Below, in pieces: positions 52,701 through 64,000 of a DNA stretch of 64,000 bases (position 1 is the first letter of the stretch; each line of letters starts with the position of its first letter). The notes beneath the pieces are model-generated. The model had not been told where the DNA came from. It made no database searches and worked only from the letters and a program-made list of their open reading frames with translations. This DNA is from Guillardia theta CCMP2712 (taxonomy: Eukaryota > Cryptophyceae > Pyrenomonadales > Geminigeraceae). The DNA lies in contig NW_005434606.1 of NCBI RefSeq assembly GCF_000315625.1, forward strand, positions 124,946-188,945, given 5' to 3'. Made by a program: the position numbers and the translations under genes.

Positions 52701-55700
52701 GAGCTGCATCACTGACATGAGCATGCGCATGAAGGAAACGGACCCGACAGATACTATGGCAGTCTTCGACGGCATAGACGATATCATCGCCGTCCAACTG
52801 CCGTCCTGGTAAGCGTCGTGAGTCAGCATCGGCATTGAGAGCCTGACGGGGGCGACTGACAGGACGTCGGATAAGATTGTTCTCTCGACCTTGTGGCTGG
52901 AGGCCTGGACGCTGCTGACAACACGGGTGGTGACGAAAACGATCCTCTTCGACATCTACTATCAGCAAACGCCGGTACTTCGCTGGTACCTGGAGAGTGT
53001 AGGGAGCGAGGTGTTCTGCGTGCTAGTTCTCAAGCCTGGCTCGGTACTGCAGCCTTGGTTGATTTGCTCCCCCTGAGAGCCTTTGTGACTTGGCAGGCTC
53101 AGAAGATGGTGAAGAAATGGGGCCCGATCCAGCAGCAGATCATCGGCCAGTGGCATCACGTGTGCTTCACGCTGAGATTCGGAAGGGTCTACTCCCCCTC
53201 CGACTATTACCCAGACGCTGTGATCGCGCAAGCGTTCATGTTCGTAGACGGGGATACAGTGCAAGAGTTCGGGGCTGACTTTTCCGGGATCAACATCAAG
53301 AACGACCTCAGGCTGACGACTGGAGTTACCAGCCTCTACGTAGGTGGGAGCAACCCGTCGATAGATGCGACTGGGTATCAGAACTTCAAGGGCAACATCG
53401 ACAAGATCAGACTGTGGTGGCCCTCCTGCCCCCACCGAAGTGACCCAACCCGCTGTAATCCCTACGGCTTCCTCCACCCAAAGCTCAAAGACGGCAGCGC
53501 TTCGCCGACAGCCAAGGACCCCACGACGGACGCGACCCTCCAGGTGAGCAATGACTCCATTGCCTTCAAGCCTCTGACGAGCTGCCTGCGCTTGTGCAGG
53601 AGAAGGACGTTCGCATCTGGCACGTGGCTCAGCCGGTCTATTCTAACATGTTCTTGGGCTCAGTGCGGGCTGAAGACGCCAGAGACTTGCTGGTCAATCT
53701 CGAGCTCAACGAGAAGGAGATTTCTAGCGGGTCCATCGGAAATTCCGGAACAGGGGGACCTTTGCAGTGCGAGTGCATGTCAGGCAACGGGACGGTGTGC
53801 GAAGACTACGAGAGGCTGTCGGCTCTCAGTGCGACTTGCGATGGCTGCGAAGATGCAAGCTCGTGCTCTTTTGACCGATGCTCTCAGTTTGACATCGACT
53901 GCCTGGCGTCTGTTGACTGGACAGACATAAACCAACTGACTAATTATGCAACAAGTGGGACATGTCAGTGCCGCAATGCCGCTGACTGTCCGCTAGCGGT
54001 GGAGCAATGCGCATGTCCGACGGGGTTGTCAAAGACATGTAGCAAATGTTCAGTCAGCATGCACGTCATGTACACTGGCGATGCGTACACTTGTACCCCT
54101 GGCTCTGACTGCCTCGGTAATGCCCGGCCCGTAGCAGGGCCCTGGTGTCCAGAGGGTCTCTGTACCGAGTGGGAATGCTCCTGCTACAGCACCCAAGATC
54201 AAACCACAATCTACGGCGGCCTCGTACAAGACGATAAGTACACTGGGGTGGCGACCTGTCCACAAAGCTGCGCCAACAGCAACGAGGTTGTGGTTACCAA
54301 CACTGACCACCAATGTGAGACAAAAGTCGCTTGCTGCACGGCATGGGAATGGAACAGCGACATGGGCGCGTACAAGTGTACAGGAAGCACAACTGACTGC
54401 AATATCGGGCAGTGCTGCATGCCCGGATCGGTCAGAAGTACAGAGGCGTCGGCGGGAGGAGCATCGAAAGATGCTCTCCTGAGGAGGCTGAAACCTCGCA
54501 CACTGCCGTCAGATCAAGGAGCAGGGGAGGCACACACGGAGAACAGCAACTCTTCGTTGCACAGAACGAGCTCCAACGTCGCTCTTCGTGCCACCACCTC
54601 CTCCATCCCGAGCTCATTCATGTACTTGTCCGTCTCTGCGGCATCCAGGCAGCCTCCCCCTCCCATGTGCGATTACTCGAGTACGCCTGCTATGGACAGC
54701 TACTTCCAGGACCCCCTCGTGACCTACATACAGAGCAGTGATGATCCCACTACGAACCCGCCAGACCTGTTCTGGGACATTTTTGTTCAAGTCACTGACA
54801 CGGCTGATTACAACAATGTCAAGGAACAGGTTGACGCTGCGGTGCAGAGCTTCAACTTTGACTGGGGTCAATGTTACGATGTGACGTCCGTCCAAGACTC
54901 TCTTCCTCATATTTGTGGGGATGGTCTCAAGGTCACGAGCTCCAACATACCAGCGACCTATGGCATGCGCACGAGCATCCTTGAGCAGTGCGACACAGGC
55001 AGTTCGAATGGGATGGGAGGATGTGAATTAGAGTGCAAGTGCTCTCCCAACTTCAACCCTTCCACTACAAGCACAGGCTGCGTCTGCTCCAACCAATTTG
55101 TCTACAATCTGAAAGGCACGGAAGCAAGTAAGGTAGTTGCAACTGCCAACACCATCCATCTGCGTATCAATGTGGAGCAGTACACTGTCAATCCACACAT
55201 GGAAGCTCTTACGGCATCATCCGATAATCCTGTCGTCATCACCATCTCAGGACTTACTGGATCGCAGACTGGAAGCGGACGTCTCCCAGTGTCATGCACT
55301 GCTTCTCTTCCGAGCACGTGTTTTTGGGCAGCGACTGCAGACTTTGCAGGATGTCCTGCCATGGATTCTTGCAGTGCAATTGGAGTGCAGACTGATCTCT
55401 ACACCCTTGAACCAGGGGTGGTCGATTGGGATCAGACAACAGGAACACTCAAGTTTTCTCTCACTAGCAGCATATACTACATCCCCGAGCTCGAGACTGC
55501 CGGCCCTTATCTTGACTTGTCCATCTCCCTTGAGAACGGTCAGATGACTCAGCTGCCTCCGACCGTCACAGCGACTGCCTGCGCCAAGAACGGCGCTCCT
55601 CCCACCATCGCCCTCTCGTCGACCGCAGGCTTCTTCACCTTCAGCCAGCGTCTCCTTGTGGAGGGTCAGGACACCACAGTCTCTTACAAGTCATCTACTG

Positions 55701-58700
55701 GATCCGAAATTGTCGTGGGTCAAGTCAGTGTGTCATCCATCATGCCCGCGGGTAGCGCCGGATCAGCCACTGCGGCTGCGGCTGATGCGACGAGGTTCGG
55801 TGGCGTCAGCACGGATGCGATGAGCAGATTGCCGCAGAGCGGGACCTTAGCTGGGAACGAAGGCACTTGCCTCAAGACCAGCAGCGACTCGTCTGTGACC
55901 AGCCTAGAGGGAAGCGTGAGCATCAACATCGACGACACGCTGCGGAGAAAGGCAGGCGGATGCTTCGAGACCAGCGACAAGACTCTTGACATCTGCCTGA
56001 GGGGCAAGACGGGCATGTACCTCTACGACTCCAAGTCTCGCTTTTGGACGCCTGACGCTGAGGTGAGCATGGCGTCGCTGGATGCTAGCGCTGTCTCGAC
56101 GACCAAGCTGAGCCCCAACGCCTTGTACGCTGCCATCTCCACGCCCCAATGCTGCGTCCTCGACGGCACCGCCAAGCCTTGTGGAGAGCGCGTATGTCTA
56201 GGCAGCTCGCCGAGCAGCTCAAGCGTGACGGCGACGCTAGGAGGAGGCATCACCTCCCGCATGCCCTCCTTGTCTCTCACGACTCGCCCGTTGTACAAGT
56301 CCAAGGAGGCGTTGGATCAGTTCTTCGCCGCCGCCTCCAATCCCATGCCGACCCGCATGGGCTGGAAGCAGTACTGCCCGTCGGGATCCGCCTCGTGTTC
56401 GGGGCCTGTCACAACGTCCGGGTGGCTTCCAGCGAGGTTCGGACATGCCATGACGGTCACGAGCGGCAACACGGTGCTTGTGTTCGGAGGGCTAGGATGC
56501 GCAGCGACGACTACGATCAACGGCAAGACGATCTGCTCCAACCTGACGGATCCCTTGAACGACTTGTGGGAGCTCGACCTCGAGAAGGCTCTGCTGGGGT
56601 TGAACGCGATGCGTCTGATAGAGCTGAGCCCAGCTCTGAGCGGAATGGTCGGAATGTCCATGGTGACGCTGGGGACCGGGAGCTACAAGGTGCTAGTCGT
56701 CGGAGGATCAGAACAGAGCTACAACTCGCTGTACCTGATGGATCAGAAGCTTGCTCCTTACACTTCTGGCACGCTCATGATCAGTGAGGTTGAGTACAAC
56801 GCAGGCACAACCATCCAGAGCTCAATCTCAACAGCCTACGAGATGACTGGCCACTCGGTGGTGGTGAACAGCTCAGCCGCCATCATCTGCGGGGGCTTCA
56901 TCGCCAACTCCCTCTCCAGCGCCATCTTCGTGTACGACCTCAGTGCTGCTGACCCCTCCCTTGGGCTGTCAACCGTGTCCAACTACGGAGACAGCCCCTC
57001 TGCTCGAGGCTTCGAGGGCCTCGCCAAGCCAGACTCGAAGACGCTGCTCATGTATGGGGGGATGCAAATCAGGAAGCCCATAGGAGACCTCTGGAAGTTC
57101 GACCTCGCCACTCAGAGCTGGCAGCTGGTCCACACAACAAAAGCCAGCAGCAAGTCGCCTGATCCGTCCGCCTTCTCCGCCTTCACCTCCTTCACGGCGA
57201 CGGGGGTCCAAGGCAAAATTATGGTGTCGCACGGGGGGATCCTGCAAGGCTACGCGAAAGGCACGACGTTCTTGCCGGGGAGCAGCAGCGACACGGTGAA
57301 CCAGGTGCGATCAACAGGTAACATCTACTTCTCTCAAGACATCACGTCGACAGACCCAACTTCTTGGATCGGAGCCCGAGCTGCGATAGGGCAGAGCTTT
57401 CCAGGGCGATGCATGCACACCATTCTGAATGGAATCTTCTTGCCCGGCAAGGACTCGATCCTCTTTCATGGCGGCGTCGGCAGCACTGGACAAGGATTGT
57501 CTGACATGTGGCTGATGGATATCACATCTATCACCCCCGGTGTGAACATGAGGATCATCTTCGACGGCGTCACAGCGTCAGAGTTTACCTCAACTGTAGT
57601 TGATGACCTGAAGGTGTTGTTCAAGTACCCTGTGCTGATCTCTACAGACCCGATCTTATCAATGTTTTATTCCCCTGATGTCCTCACGGGCATCTACAGC
57701 AGCATATCAGTGATAGACAATCCAAATCGGAATCAGTCCATCATAGTCTCCTTCGCTTCAACACCGAACTCAGCATTTACTCTCATGTATTCTCTATTTT
57801 CATCCGTTGATCAGTGGAGCAGCACGCTATCATCTATGTTGGAGGCTGTCCAGTACGTGCCGAGTCAAGCAGCACTTGCATCCAAAGACATCTTGTCCAA
57901 GCTCGTGCTGTCCAACGACAACGGGCAGTTTAGTGATATCAACTATGAAGATTTCAAAGGATATCTGTTAAATGGTTTCAGGGACTACATGTTCAGTCTG
58001 TACAAGTTTGATGCAGCGAGCAGCTGTAAGAGCTCGAAGAACGCAGGTGCGTGTAATGCGTGTGATGTCGCTTGACGCGTTGTTGCTTCTGACATACGTT
58101 TACAGGATGCATGCGCGGAGTTTGTCAAGGGACAGTAGAGGACTTCAATCTCGGGGAGGTCGAGACATTCGACTACGGCGGCAGTAGGTACTGCTATGGC
58201 GATCAAACCAGCAGCGATCGATGCTCTGCCGACTACGCATGCTCCCTGCCAAACATCCGCCATGGTCATCGATCCGTCGCCTTCTCGTTCCGAGGGACCG
58301 TAAGTGCCTCTTCCAGATTCTCTGATCCCTCCGCCTACTTTCGCTCCTCACCATGCGAGCTTCATCCTCTCTGACTAGCTTGCAGAACCTCATCTACTTG
58401 ACCTTCGGAGGAGAGACAACCGACCTAGTCAAGCAGACTAATGGAGGTCTGACAGCTGGGACTGGCAGCTTGAGCAACGAAGTTCACACTGCATACTTTA
58501 CATCCGACGAGGCTTTCTTCGTCAAGCTCATGACCAGCTGCGACATCACCGGTGGTGCCTGTCCAACCAAACGAAGAGACGCGTCGATCGCCCTCATGGG
58601 CAACACCGGGAGCGTCAACGGCCGTCTGCTTGTGTTCGGTGGGATCACGTGCGCAGGAACAACCGGCTGCAGCCGCTCGGTCATCTTTGACTACCTCGAT

Positions 58701-61177
58701 GGCGCTGGCAGTACCTCGGCGACTGCGCTGAACGACCTCTGGTCTCCTCGTCCTCCTTGCTGCCTCATGGCCTGACGAGGGTTGTAGGTACCTCGATCTC
58801 ACCGACCTCGATCTTAACTGCCTGTCAACTGGGAGCTGCCTTACTACCTTGCCGTGGGCTGAGGTGACGTCAACAGCATCGGTCGTGTAAGCGCGACGGT
58901 CGCTGACGAGTCGATGCAGGTGGATGTGCCAGGCTCGCGTCCATCAGGTCGCTTCGGTGCTGGCATCGAGCTGGACCTGACGAACTACTACTTGTATATT
59001 ATCGTGAGTCCTTGTGAGCTTGTACGTCGGCCAGGAAGTGAGTCAGCGCAGGGAGGCACCGGTTACACCAGTGGAGTTGGATTCGTAGACTACGGCGATC
59101 TCTACGTGTTCCAGCTAACCGACGCTTTCTACAAGCGATGCAGCGCGACAGGTCAAGCGCTTACATCCGCCATGGCAGGAGTGAATGCCATCTTCTACCT
59201 GCAGTGTCAGGTTAGCGAGGGAGGCGATTGGCGTGAAGCTGATGTGAGAACACTTGCAGGACAACTTCGGACAACCAGCGGACGGAGCAAAGTTCGCCGT
59301 CGAGATCTCAGGCACTAACCTTCCGAGCATTTCTCCTTCGGTTGTCAGCCTGGGCAACGGGCAGTATCGCTGCGCTTACACGCCCGTGGTGATCGGAACC
59401 TACAAGCTGAGCATCTTCGTGGGGAGAGGAGGCTCAACCTACCAGGACCTCATCTCCGGATACGATAAGGAGCCGACGAACTCGATCAATGAGTTCGAGC
59501 TGCTGGGCAACAGAGCTAATCCCAACCCCTTCACGCTCGCAGTTCTGCCGGGCTCGACCTCACCTGACACGTCGGTTGCTACTGGCGACTTCCTCTCCCT
59601 CACCACCTGTGGCGTCGTGTCGACCTTCATGATCACAGCACTTGACGCCTTTGGTAACCGCCGACCTGGTAGAGACAGTCTCAACGCCATCATGACCTTG
59701 TGGGACGTGGCCAAGGCTGCTCCGGTGGACTCTGGAGCTGATCCGCAAACTGCCGTCATCTTTGACAACACGGACGGCAGCTACGAGACTTCCTACAAGA
59801 TCACCCGGTCGGGCAGCTACTCCCTCGAGATCAACTTTGCGGGGGTGGTGGGAGCAGGTACCCCTCTCATCCTAGAGGTGCAGTCAGCTCCAGCTGACCT
59901 GTCCAAGACGTACGTGTACGGGCAGCTGAGAAACATCGTGGCTGGGTCAGCATCCACCCTCTACGTGCAGACGCGCGACAAATACGGGAACAACATCCGG
60001 GCGAGTCCAGCTGACTACCCGCAGGGCACGGAGAGCATCGAGTTCGAGATCTGCAAGACGTTTGGGAACAACGCACAAGACCCTTGCGGAGGAGGACAGA
60101 TCGAGAGCAGCGTCGGCATCACCATCGACTACTCCATCGGTCCGGACGGTCAGGCAACCTCCTCGTCCACGGGCCTGCCCTACTTCGGCCTGTATCAGAT
60201 CACCTACTTCCCCTTCAATGACGGGGTTGTGTCCCCGCAGGTGCCGCACTCATGACTAGCCGTTGGCTCGACCGTTTTGATCCTCGCGGTGCAGGTGAAG
60301 CACAATGGAACCTACGTGCAGTGCTTCTTCGATACCACAGGGCTGGCAGGAGCAGCTCTGTCCCCAGACATCAACGTGGTGGACGCATGCATCGTCAAGG
60401 TAAGCGTCGGGCACAAGGAGGAGCAGGTGGAGCAGGTGGAGGAGGAGGTGTGGTGGTAATGGTGGTGGTGGAGGAGGAGGAGGAGACGCCTTTGTGAGGG
60501 AGAACCCGGTGCAGGTATCTGGCAGCTCAAGCTCGTCGGCTCGTGGGGCAGGACGGGAGGTGCTGTTGAGCAGGAGGGTGTCAAGCTTGACCAAGGACGA
60601 CCTGTCGGTGTCGATCAAAGCAAGCTTCACTCCTCCAGGTGCCTGTCAGCAATTGCGAGGGAGGCCTGTCTGACGAGTCTGGCAGACACAACCAACCTCC
60701 AGCACTGGCTCAAGTTGGGGCCAATCCTTTGTGCTATTGTCGGAGTTGGGCTGCAGGTGATCTTCTTCATGATGAGCGTTTTCGGCCGGCGCAAGACCGG
60801 GGGAGGGAGCAAAGAGGAGCCGAAGATGCAGGAGGATGAAATCGTGGAGATGCCAGACCAGCATGCGAGACCTCCGGAGCCAGACACCCCAGAGATCGCT
60901 GCTCTCAGACAGATGCAGGTGAGTTTCTCGCTCCCTCCTCCAGCTCCTCTCTCTCGTCTAAACGCTAGCTGTGCAGAGCAAGGGGTTGATCAGTGAGGAG
61001 CAAATGAAGAGGGCGGTTGACATGATCCGAGACAAAAACGAGATGCTCCTCGGGGCTGTGGTAAGACACTCATACATTTGACAAGGGAGATTACTGAGAT
61101 TGTTGATGCAGGATTCGATCATGAAGCAGGAGAAGAACGTCTCGCGTTTGCTACAGCAAATGCTCAACGCACACTGA
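49761..61177 (+). CDS. Giant single-pass membrane protein: two kelch propellers, LamG-like, Cys-rich, filamin repeats
   Basis: Exons in consistent phase: 49761-49968 (signal region, tentative), 50705-50912, 50972-51767, 51837-52038, 52105-52667, 52735-52808, 52863-53043, 53097-53543, 53600-58046, 58106-58299, 58386-58741, 58788-58863, 58920-59210, 59260-60240, 60295-60399, 60515-60638, 60686-60918, 60977-61060 and 61112-61177. The product is about 3,200 residues. Kelch blades (YSHATV...IIIYGG, RYGHGSVLYW) form the first propeller. A LamG-like part follows (AVFDGIDDIIAVQLPSW, WHHVCFTLRFG). The 4.4-kb exon holds EGF/DUF4215-like cysteines and a second propeller (RFGHAMTVTSGN, LLMYGGMQIRKPIGDLWKFD). 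Filamin-type Ig repeats come next. One transmembrane helix (LGPILCAIVGVGLQVIFFMM) and a 110-residue cytoplasmic tail end the protein. An adhesion or receptor role is inferred. Confidence 0.82.
50198..50321. mobile_element. MITE-like element with perfect 18-bp terminal inverted repeats
   Basis: AACTTAACTTTGAGTAAA at 50198-50215 is matched by its exact reverse complement TTTACTCAAAGTTAAGTT at about 50300-50317, enclosing about 84 bp of GC-rich DNA without an ORF. The right end continues AAAATTCAGTACGAG. Nearly the same string recurs at 63853-63885, and single ends occur at 50164-50176 and 14041-14061. It lies in the proposed first intron of the giant gene. Target-site duplications are not obvious. 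Confidence 0.65.
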
Positions 61178-61220
61178 GTTGCCCTCATACAATTTTTACC
61201 GTCGACGATATTCGTGCTGA

Positions 61221-62564
61221 TCAAATGAATGTCGAGTGTTTGAATCGTTCCAACTCTCTTTGAACCTCCTTGAGATTTTCCATCTCTGCTCGTAAGTTGG
61301 AGAGCTCGGTCTGCCTCCCTCTCAGGTGCCTCTCGAACAACCCCAAAGTCTTGTTGCAGAGCTGGTCGAACCCACTCGGAACAGCACTGCTTGCCCCGTC
61401 TATTTCCGTAGAGCGTGTAGTTGTTCTGTTCTTGAGATGGAACGCGACTTGCTCGAGGCTGTGTAGAATCAAGTCGGCCGTCCCTTCAAATGCACAGAGC
61501 TCCGTCAAGATCTGCAGGCAGGTATCATAGCACCTAGCACCTCCCCCAGCGAGGTCAACAGATGCCAACTGAAGCTCTTCGCCGCATCCCTCTCTTGCTG
61601 GCCCTGAGGGATCGAGCAGCTGAGAAGAGGAGCAACTTTCAATGGCACTGAAGCACTTCCTCATCAGAGACTTCCTCTGGTTCCTCTTGATAACGGACTC
61701 ACGGCTGTAGAATACCTTGCGTCTGGTGGCGTACTCGTTCCAGGTGAAGATAGATTGAGCAAGGGACCTCTTGGAGCTGCTTCTGAGCATCAAGATACGG
61801 TTCTGATTCCTCCTCCTTGGCTCCCAAACTGCAAACATCCGCCAGAGGTTGAAGGAGGAATGAAGTGACTTAACTTCTGACCCTCCAACACCTCCAGCCC
61901 CTCCGTCTTCCTGCTGTTCCCCCTCACAAGCTTCATCCGCGAGTTCCTGATGGAGGCTGTTTTCTGTCACAGTGTTTATGTGATCATATATCGATGCTGC
62001 CATGGCACAGCACTGCCTCCCCTTGATTCGCATGCTCACGAGCAATGCCGAGAGCTTTTCAGTCGCAGTGAGGGAAGGCAGCATTAACGCTGATAGGTTT
62101 CGAGAAACACAGGAAACCTCTCTTGACAGACTGTCTACCTCACGGTGTATCTGTTTCTCTGTGTCTGAGTCCGTCTCGAATTCTTCCTTGTCCTCTTCTG
62201 GTCGCAACTCTACTACCTCACTCCGCGCTCGAGAGTCCTGTCGTTCACTAATCAGTCGTTTCATGTCGTTGAGGTCCGATGCTTGAAAGATGGAGATGAG
62301 CCGATCTTTCAACTCTGTCACCTCCCCTCGCACAGCAGCTTGTCTGTCGCGCATGAGCCCCAAGGCTGCTCGTAGACTCCTAGACTGATCTCTCTCTGCA
62401 TCGAGGAGAGCCTGGACTCGCTGAAGCTCTGCTTCCATTCCTTGGATCTTCTTGTGCTGTGCGACTAACAGATCCTCGTTGGAGCATCGATGAGCCTTCA
62501 CCTCCTCTAGCGTTGACCTCACTGTCTCCATGAACTTCAGTCTCTCCTCTTCTTCAGAACCCAT
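61221..62564 (-). CDS. Coiled-coil protein with Sfi1-like Trp motifs
   Basis: An intronless frame of 447 residues starting MGSEEEERLKF. Residues 1-110 form a coiled coil (heptads around HKKIQGMEAELQRVQALL). An acidic stretch EEDKEEFETDSDTEKQ follows, then a predicted helical region. Around residues 240-300, FNLWRMFAVWEPRRR and IFTWNEYATRRKVF resemble the Trp-containing units of Sfi1-type centrin-binding proteins, but only two units are clear. The C-terminus is again coiled coil (RQTELSNLRAEMENLKEVQ). A centrosomal or basal-body protein is possible; the family is not identified. Its stop is 43 bp from the stop of the giant gene, so the two transcripts probably overlap at their 3' ends. Confidence 0.7.
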   Translation of the reverse strand: MGSEEEERLKFMETVRSTLEEVKAHRCSNEDLLVAQHKKIQGMEAELQRVQALLDAERDQSRSLRAALGLMRDRQAAVRGEVTELKDRLISIFQASDLNDMKRLISERQDSRARSEVVELRPEEDKEEFETDSDTEKQIHREVDSLSREVSCVSRNLSALMLPSLTATEKLSALLVSMRIKGRQCCAMAASIYDHINTVTENSLHQELADEACEGEQQEDGGAGGVGGSEVKSLHSSFNLWRMFAVWEPRRRNQNRILMLRSSSKRSLAQSIFTWNEYATRRKVFYSRESVIKRNQRKSLMRKCFSAIESCSSSQLLDPSGPAREGCGEELQLASVDLAGGGARCYDTCLQILTELCAFEGTADLILHSLEQVAFHLKNRTTTRSTEIDGASSAVPSGFDQLCNKTLGLFERHLRGRQTELSNLRAEMENLKEVQRELERFKHSTFI

Positions 62565-62649
62565 GCTGATCAGTAGTATCTCACGCCTTCCCGTGACTGC
62601 CTGCTAGGCTCCTCAAGGCGGACTTTACAAGCCTCAATGAATTTCAACG

Positions 62650-63890
62650 ATAGAGCAGCAGCCCTCCGCCGAGCCTACTAGTCGTGAGCGGCGGCCCCGG
62701 CCCACTGGGCCAGATCCGGGACCCCGTGACGCCGTGACGGGCCGAGGCCGCCGCCGCGTCGGGTTCACCGGCGTACTCAACCGTTAGTTCAAAACTTATC
62801 ATCCTGGCCTGACTGAGTACCGTAGCCCATCCGATGATCCGGGATCGAGTCAAGTCTCCGCCGGAGGCGGACAGTAACAGTGCACTGCACGGGAGTCGCA
62901 CAGGCCACTGACCGTGCCGTACGGTACAGTGGCCGCGCCATCATGATCCGACAATGACTGTTCATTGATACGACCCGCGGTCGGAGAAGAGACTTGTGAC
63001 TGTAGTTACTGTGCCAGACTGAGACTCTCGCCGCCAGGCAACCGTCGGAACCGCGGGCCGCCCGGCCCTCAGCCTGGCCGGGACTTCCGAGGCTGCCGGT
63101 TTCAAGGCGCGGTGAGTCCGCGGCCCCAGCAAACTTTGGAACTTTCAAAGTTTAACCGGCGCCGCTCAGCAGCACGGCGATATAAACGCTTATCTCAGTT
63201 AACTTGCCTCACTCAGTGCCGCCGCAGCGCGCGCACTGGACACCGCCGGGATCGGATCACACACGTCGCAAGACCGGGGGAGCCTTCAGCCCGGCCGGGG
63301 TCGGAGGAGTCCGTGGCACTCATCTGCGGATCCCGGAGTCCGCAGCCCGGCTGTCGGACCGTGCGAGTCAGACGCCGCATCATCTGAGTCCGATCCGGTA
63401 CTTGTCCGACGCCGACGGTCAACTTGACGGCGGTCCGAGGCCGACGACCGATCGGACGGTGCCAGACCCCGGCGGCGCCGCCCAGTGCCAGCCGGAGGCT
63501 GCGGGGCCGCTCAGTGCCCGGCCACGTTTCAAGTTTGGTTGCGGCCGGGCCGCCGCGGCGCCGCCCGGCCCGGACACCGTGACCGTACGGTTCCCGGGAG
63601 CCTCGGAGAGCGGAGGCTCCGGGCCGACGGCGGGCCGCCGTCAGCCTCCGTGCAGTGCGGCCGCGGGCCGGCAGGCGGGCACCTCGCCTCCGAGTCCGAT
63701 GATCATCGGATCATTCACTGCGGCGCGCCGGGGGGCCTTCGTACTGAACTTGACTCGGTGACCCCCCGTGGCACGGCACGGTTAAGTTCAAGATCGGGAC
63801 TGTCACGCTGGACCCCGTGACAGTATCCTTTACTCAAGCTAAGTCAAAAATCTTTACTCAAAGTTAAGTTAAAAATCAGTACGAGGACAA
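62650..63890. other. GC-rich island ending in tandem TTTACTCAAAGTTAAGTT motif
   Basis: About 1.2 kb of GGCC/CCGG-rich DNA with CCGTACGG at 62917-62924 and 63583-63590. It ends in two direct copies of the motif: a diverged one at about 63830 and a conserved one at 63853-63885 continuing ATCAGTACGAG. ORFs on both strands are composition artefacts. Confidence 0.65.
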
Positions 63891-64000
63891 TCAGGAGAGT
63901 CGAGGAGGCTTGACCCTGACACTGTCGCACAGGCCAAACGGCGAGAAGAGAAAAGACAGCGAGAACCAAACCTAAACTTGAAACCGCTGTCCCCCAAACT

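Noticed and set aside
63204-63820. Long + strand ORFs in the terminal GC-rich island
   Set aside because: Same composition artefact as in the island at 12 kb.

Overview
The window is nuclear DNA of a eukaryote. Nearly every gene is split by GT-AG introns, many of them only 37-54 nt long, and intergenic DNA is full of triplet microsatellites. Two proteins (phytoene synthase at 1.2-3.6 kb and a methyltransferase at 35.9-38.6 kb) start with a signal peptide whose cleavage zone carries the phenylalanine motif (HAFVG, CFQAR) typical of proteins sent to red-alga-derived complex plastids. A nephrocystin-3-like protein implies cilia. A cryptophyte alga such as Guillardia theta fits best; this is inference from protein features and has not been checked against a database.

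Layout. 0-6.3 kb: 3' end of an unknown + strand gene, an EF-hand/phytoene synthase gene (-) and a small PDZ protein (+). 6.3-9.3 kb: an intronless protein kinase fused to a parallel beta-helix (-). 9.3-12.5 kb: non-coding, first C-rich, then extremely GC-rich. 12.5-13.8 kb: a membrane protein with a C-type-lectin-like loop (-). 15.3-19.3 kb: a second PDZ protein containing a 100-base assembly gap (+). 19.6-21.7 kb: nonaspanin/TM9SF (-). 22.7-25.2 kb: a transposase-like ORF (-) next to a perfect hairpin. 25.5-35.8 kb: a nephrocystin-3-like gene of about 35 exons (+). 35.9-38.6 kb: a plastid-targeted methyltransferase (-). 39.4-40.0 kb: an RWP-RK protein (-). 41.8-42.7 kb: unknown (+). 42.8-45.3 kb: a 19-exon ankyrin protein (-). 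46.5-48.3 kb: exonuclease V fused to an R3H domain (+). 48.5-49.75 kb: a secreted Cys-rich protein (-), head to head with a giant kelch/LamG/filamin membrane protein (49.8-61.2 kb, +). 61.2-62.6 kb: a coiled-coil protein (-). 62.6-64 kb: a GC-rich island.

There are no operons; neighbouring genes mostly look functionally unrelated. Several 3' ends converge closely (43 bp at 61.2 kb, 127 bp at 35.8 kb). Themes that recur are N-myristoylation-type N-termini (PDZ protein 1, the nephrocystin-3-like protein, the ankyrin protein), a shared Cys-rich module in the divergent pair at 49.75 kb, and dispersed GC-rich islands sharing an octamer and an 18-bp motif that forms one MITE-like element. Exon structures were worked out by hand from reading frame, splice consensus and phase; starts and some junctions remain uncertain where stated.
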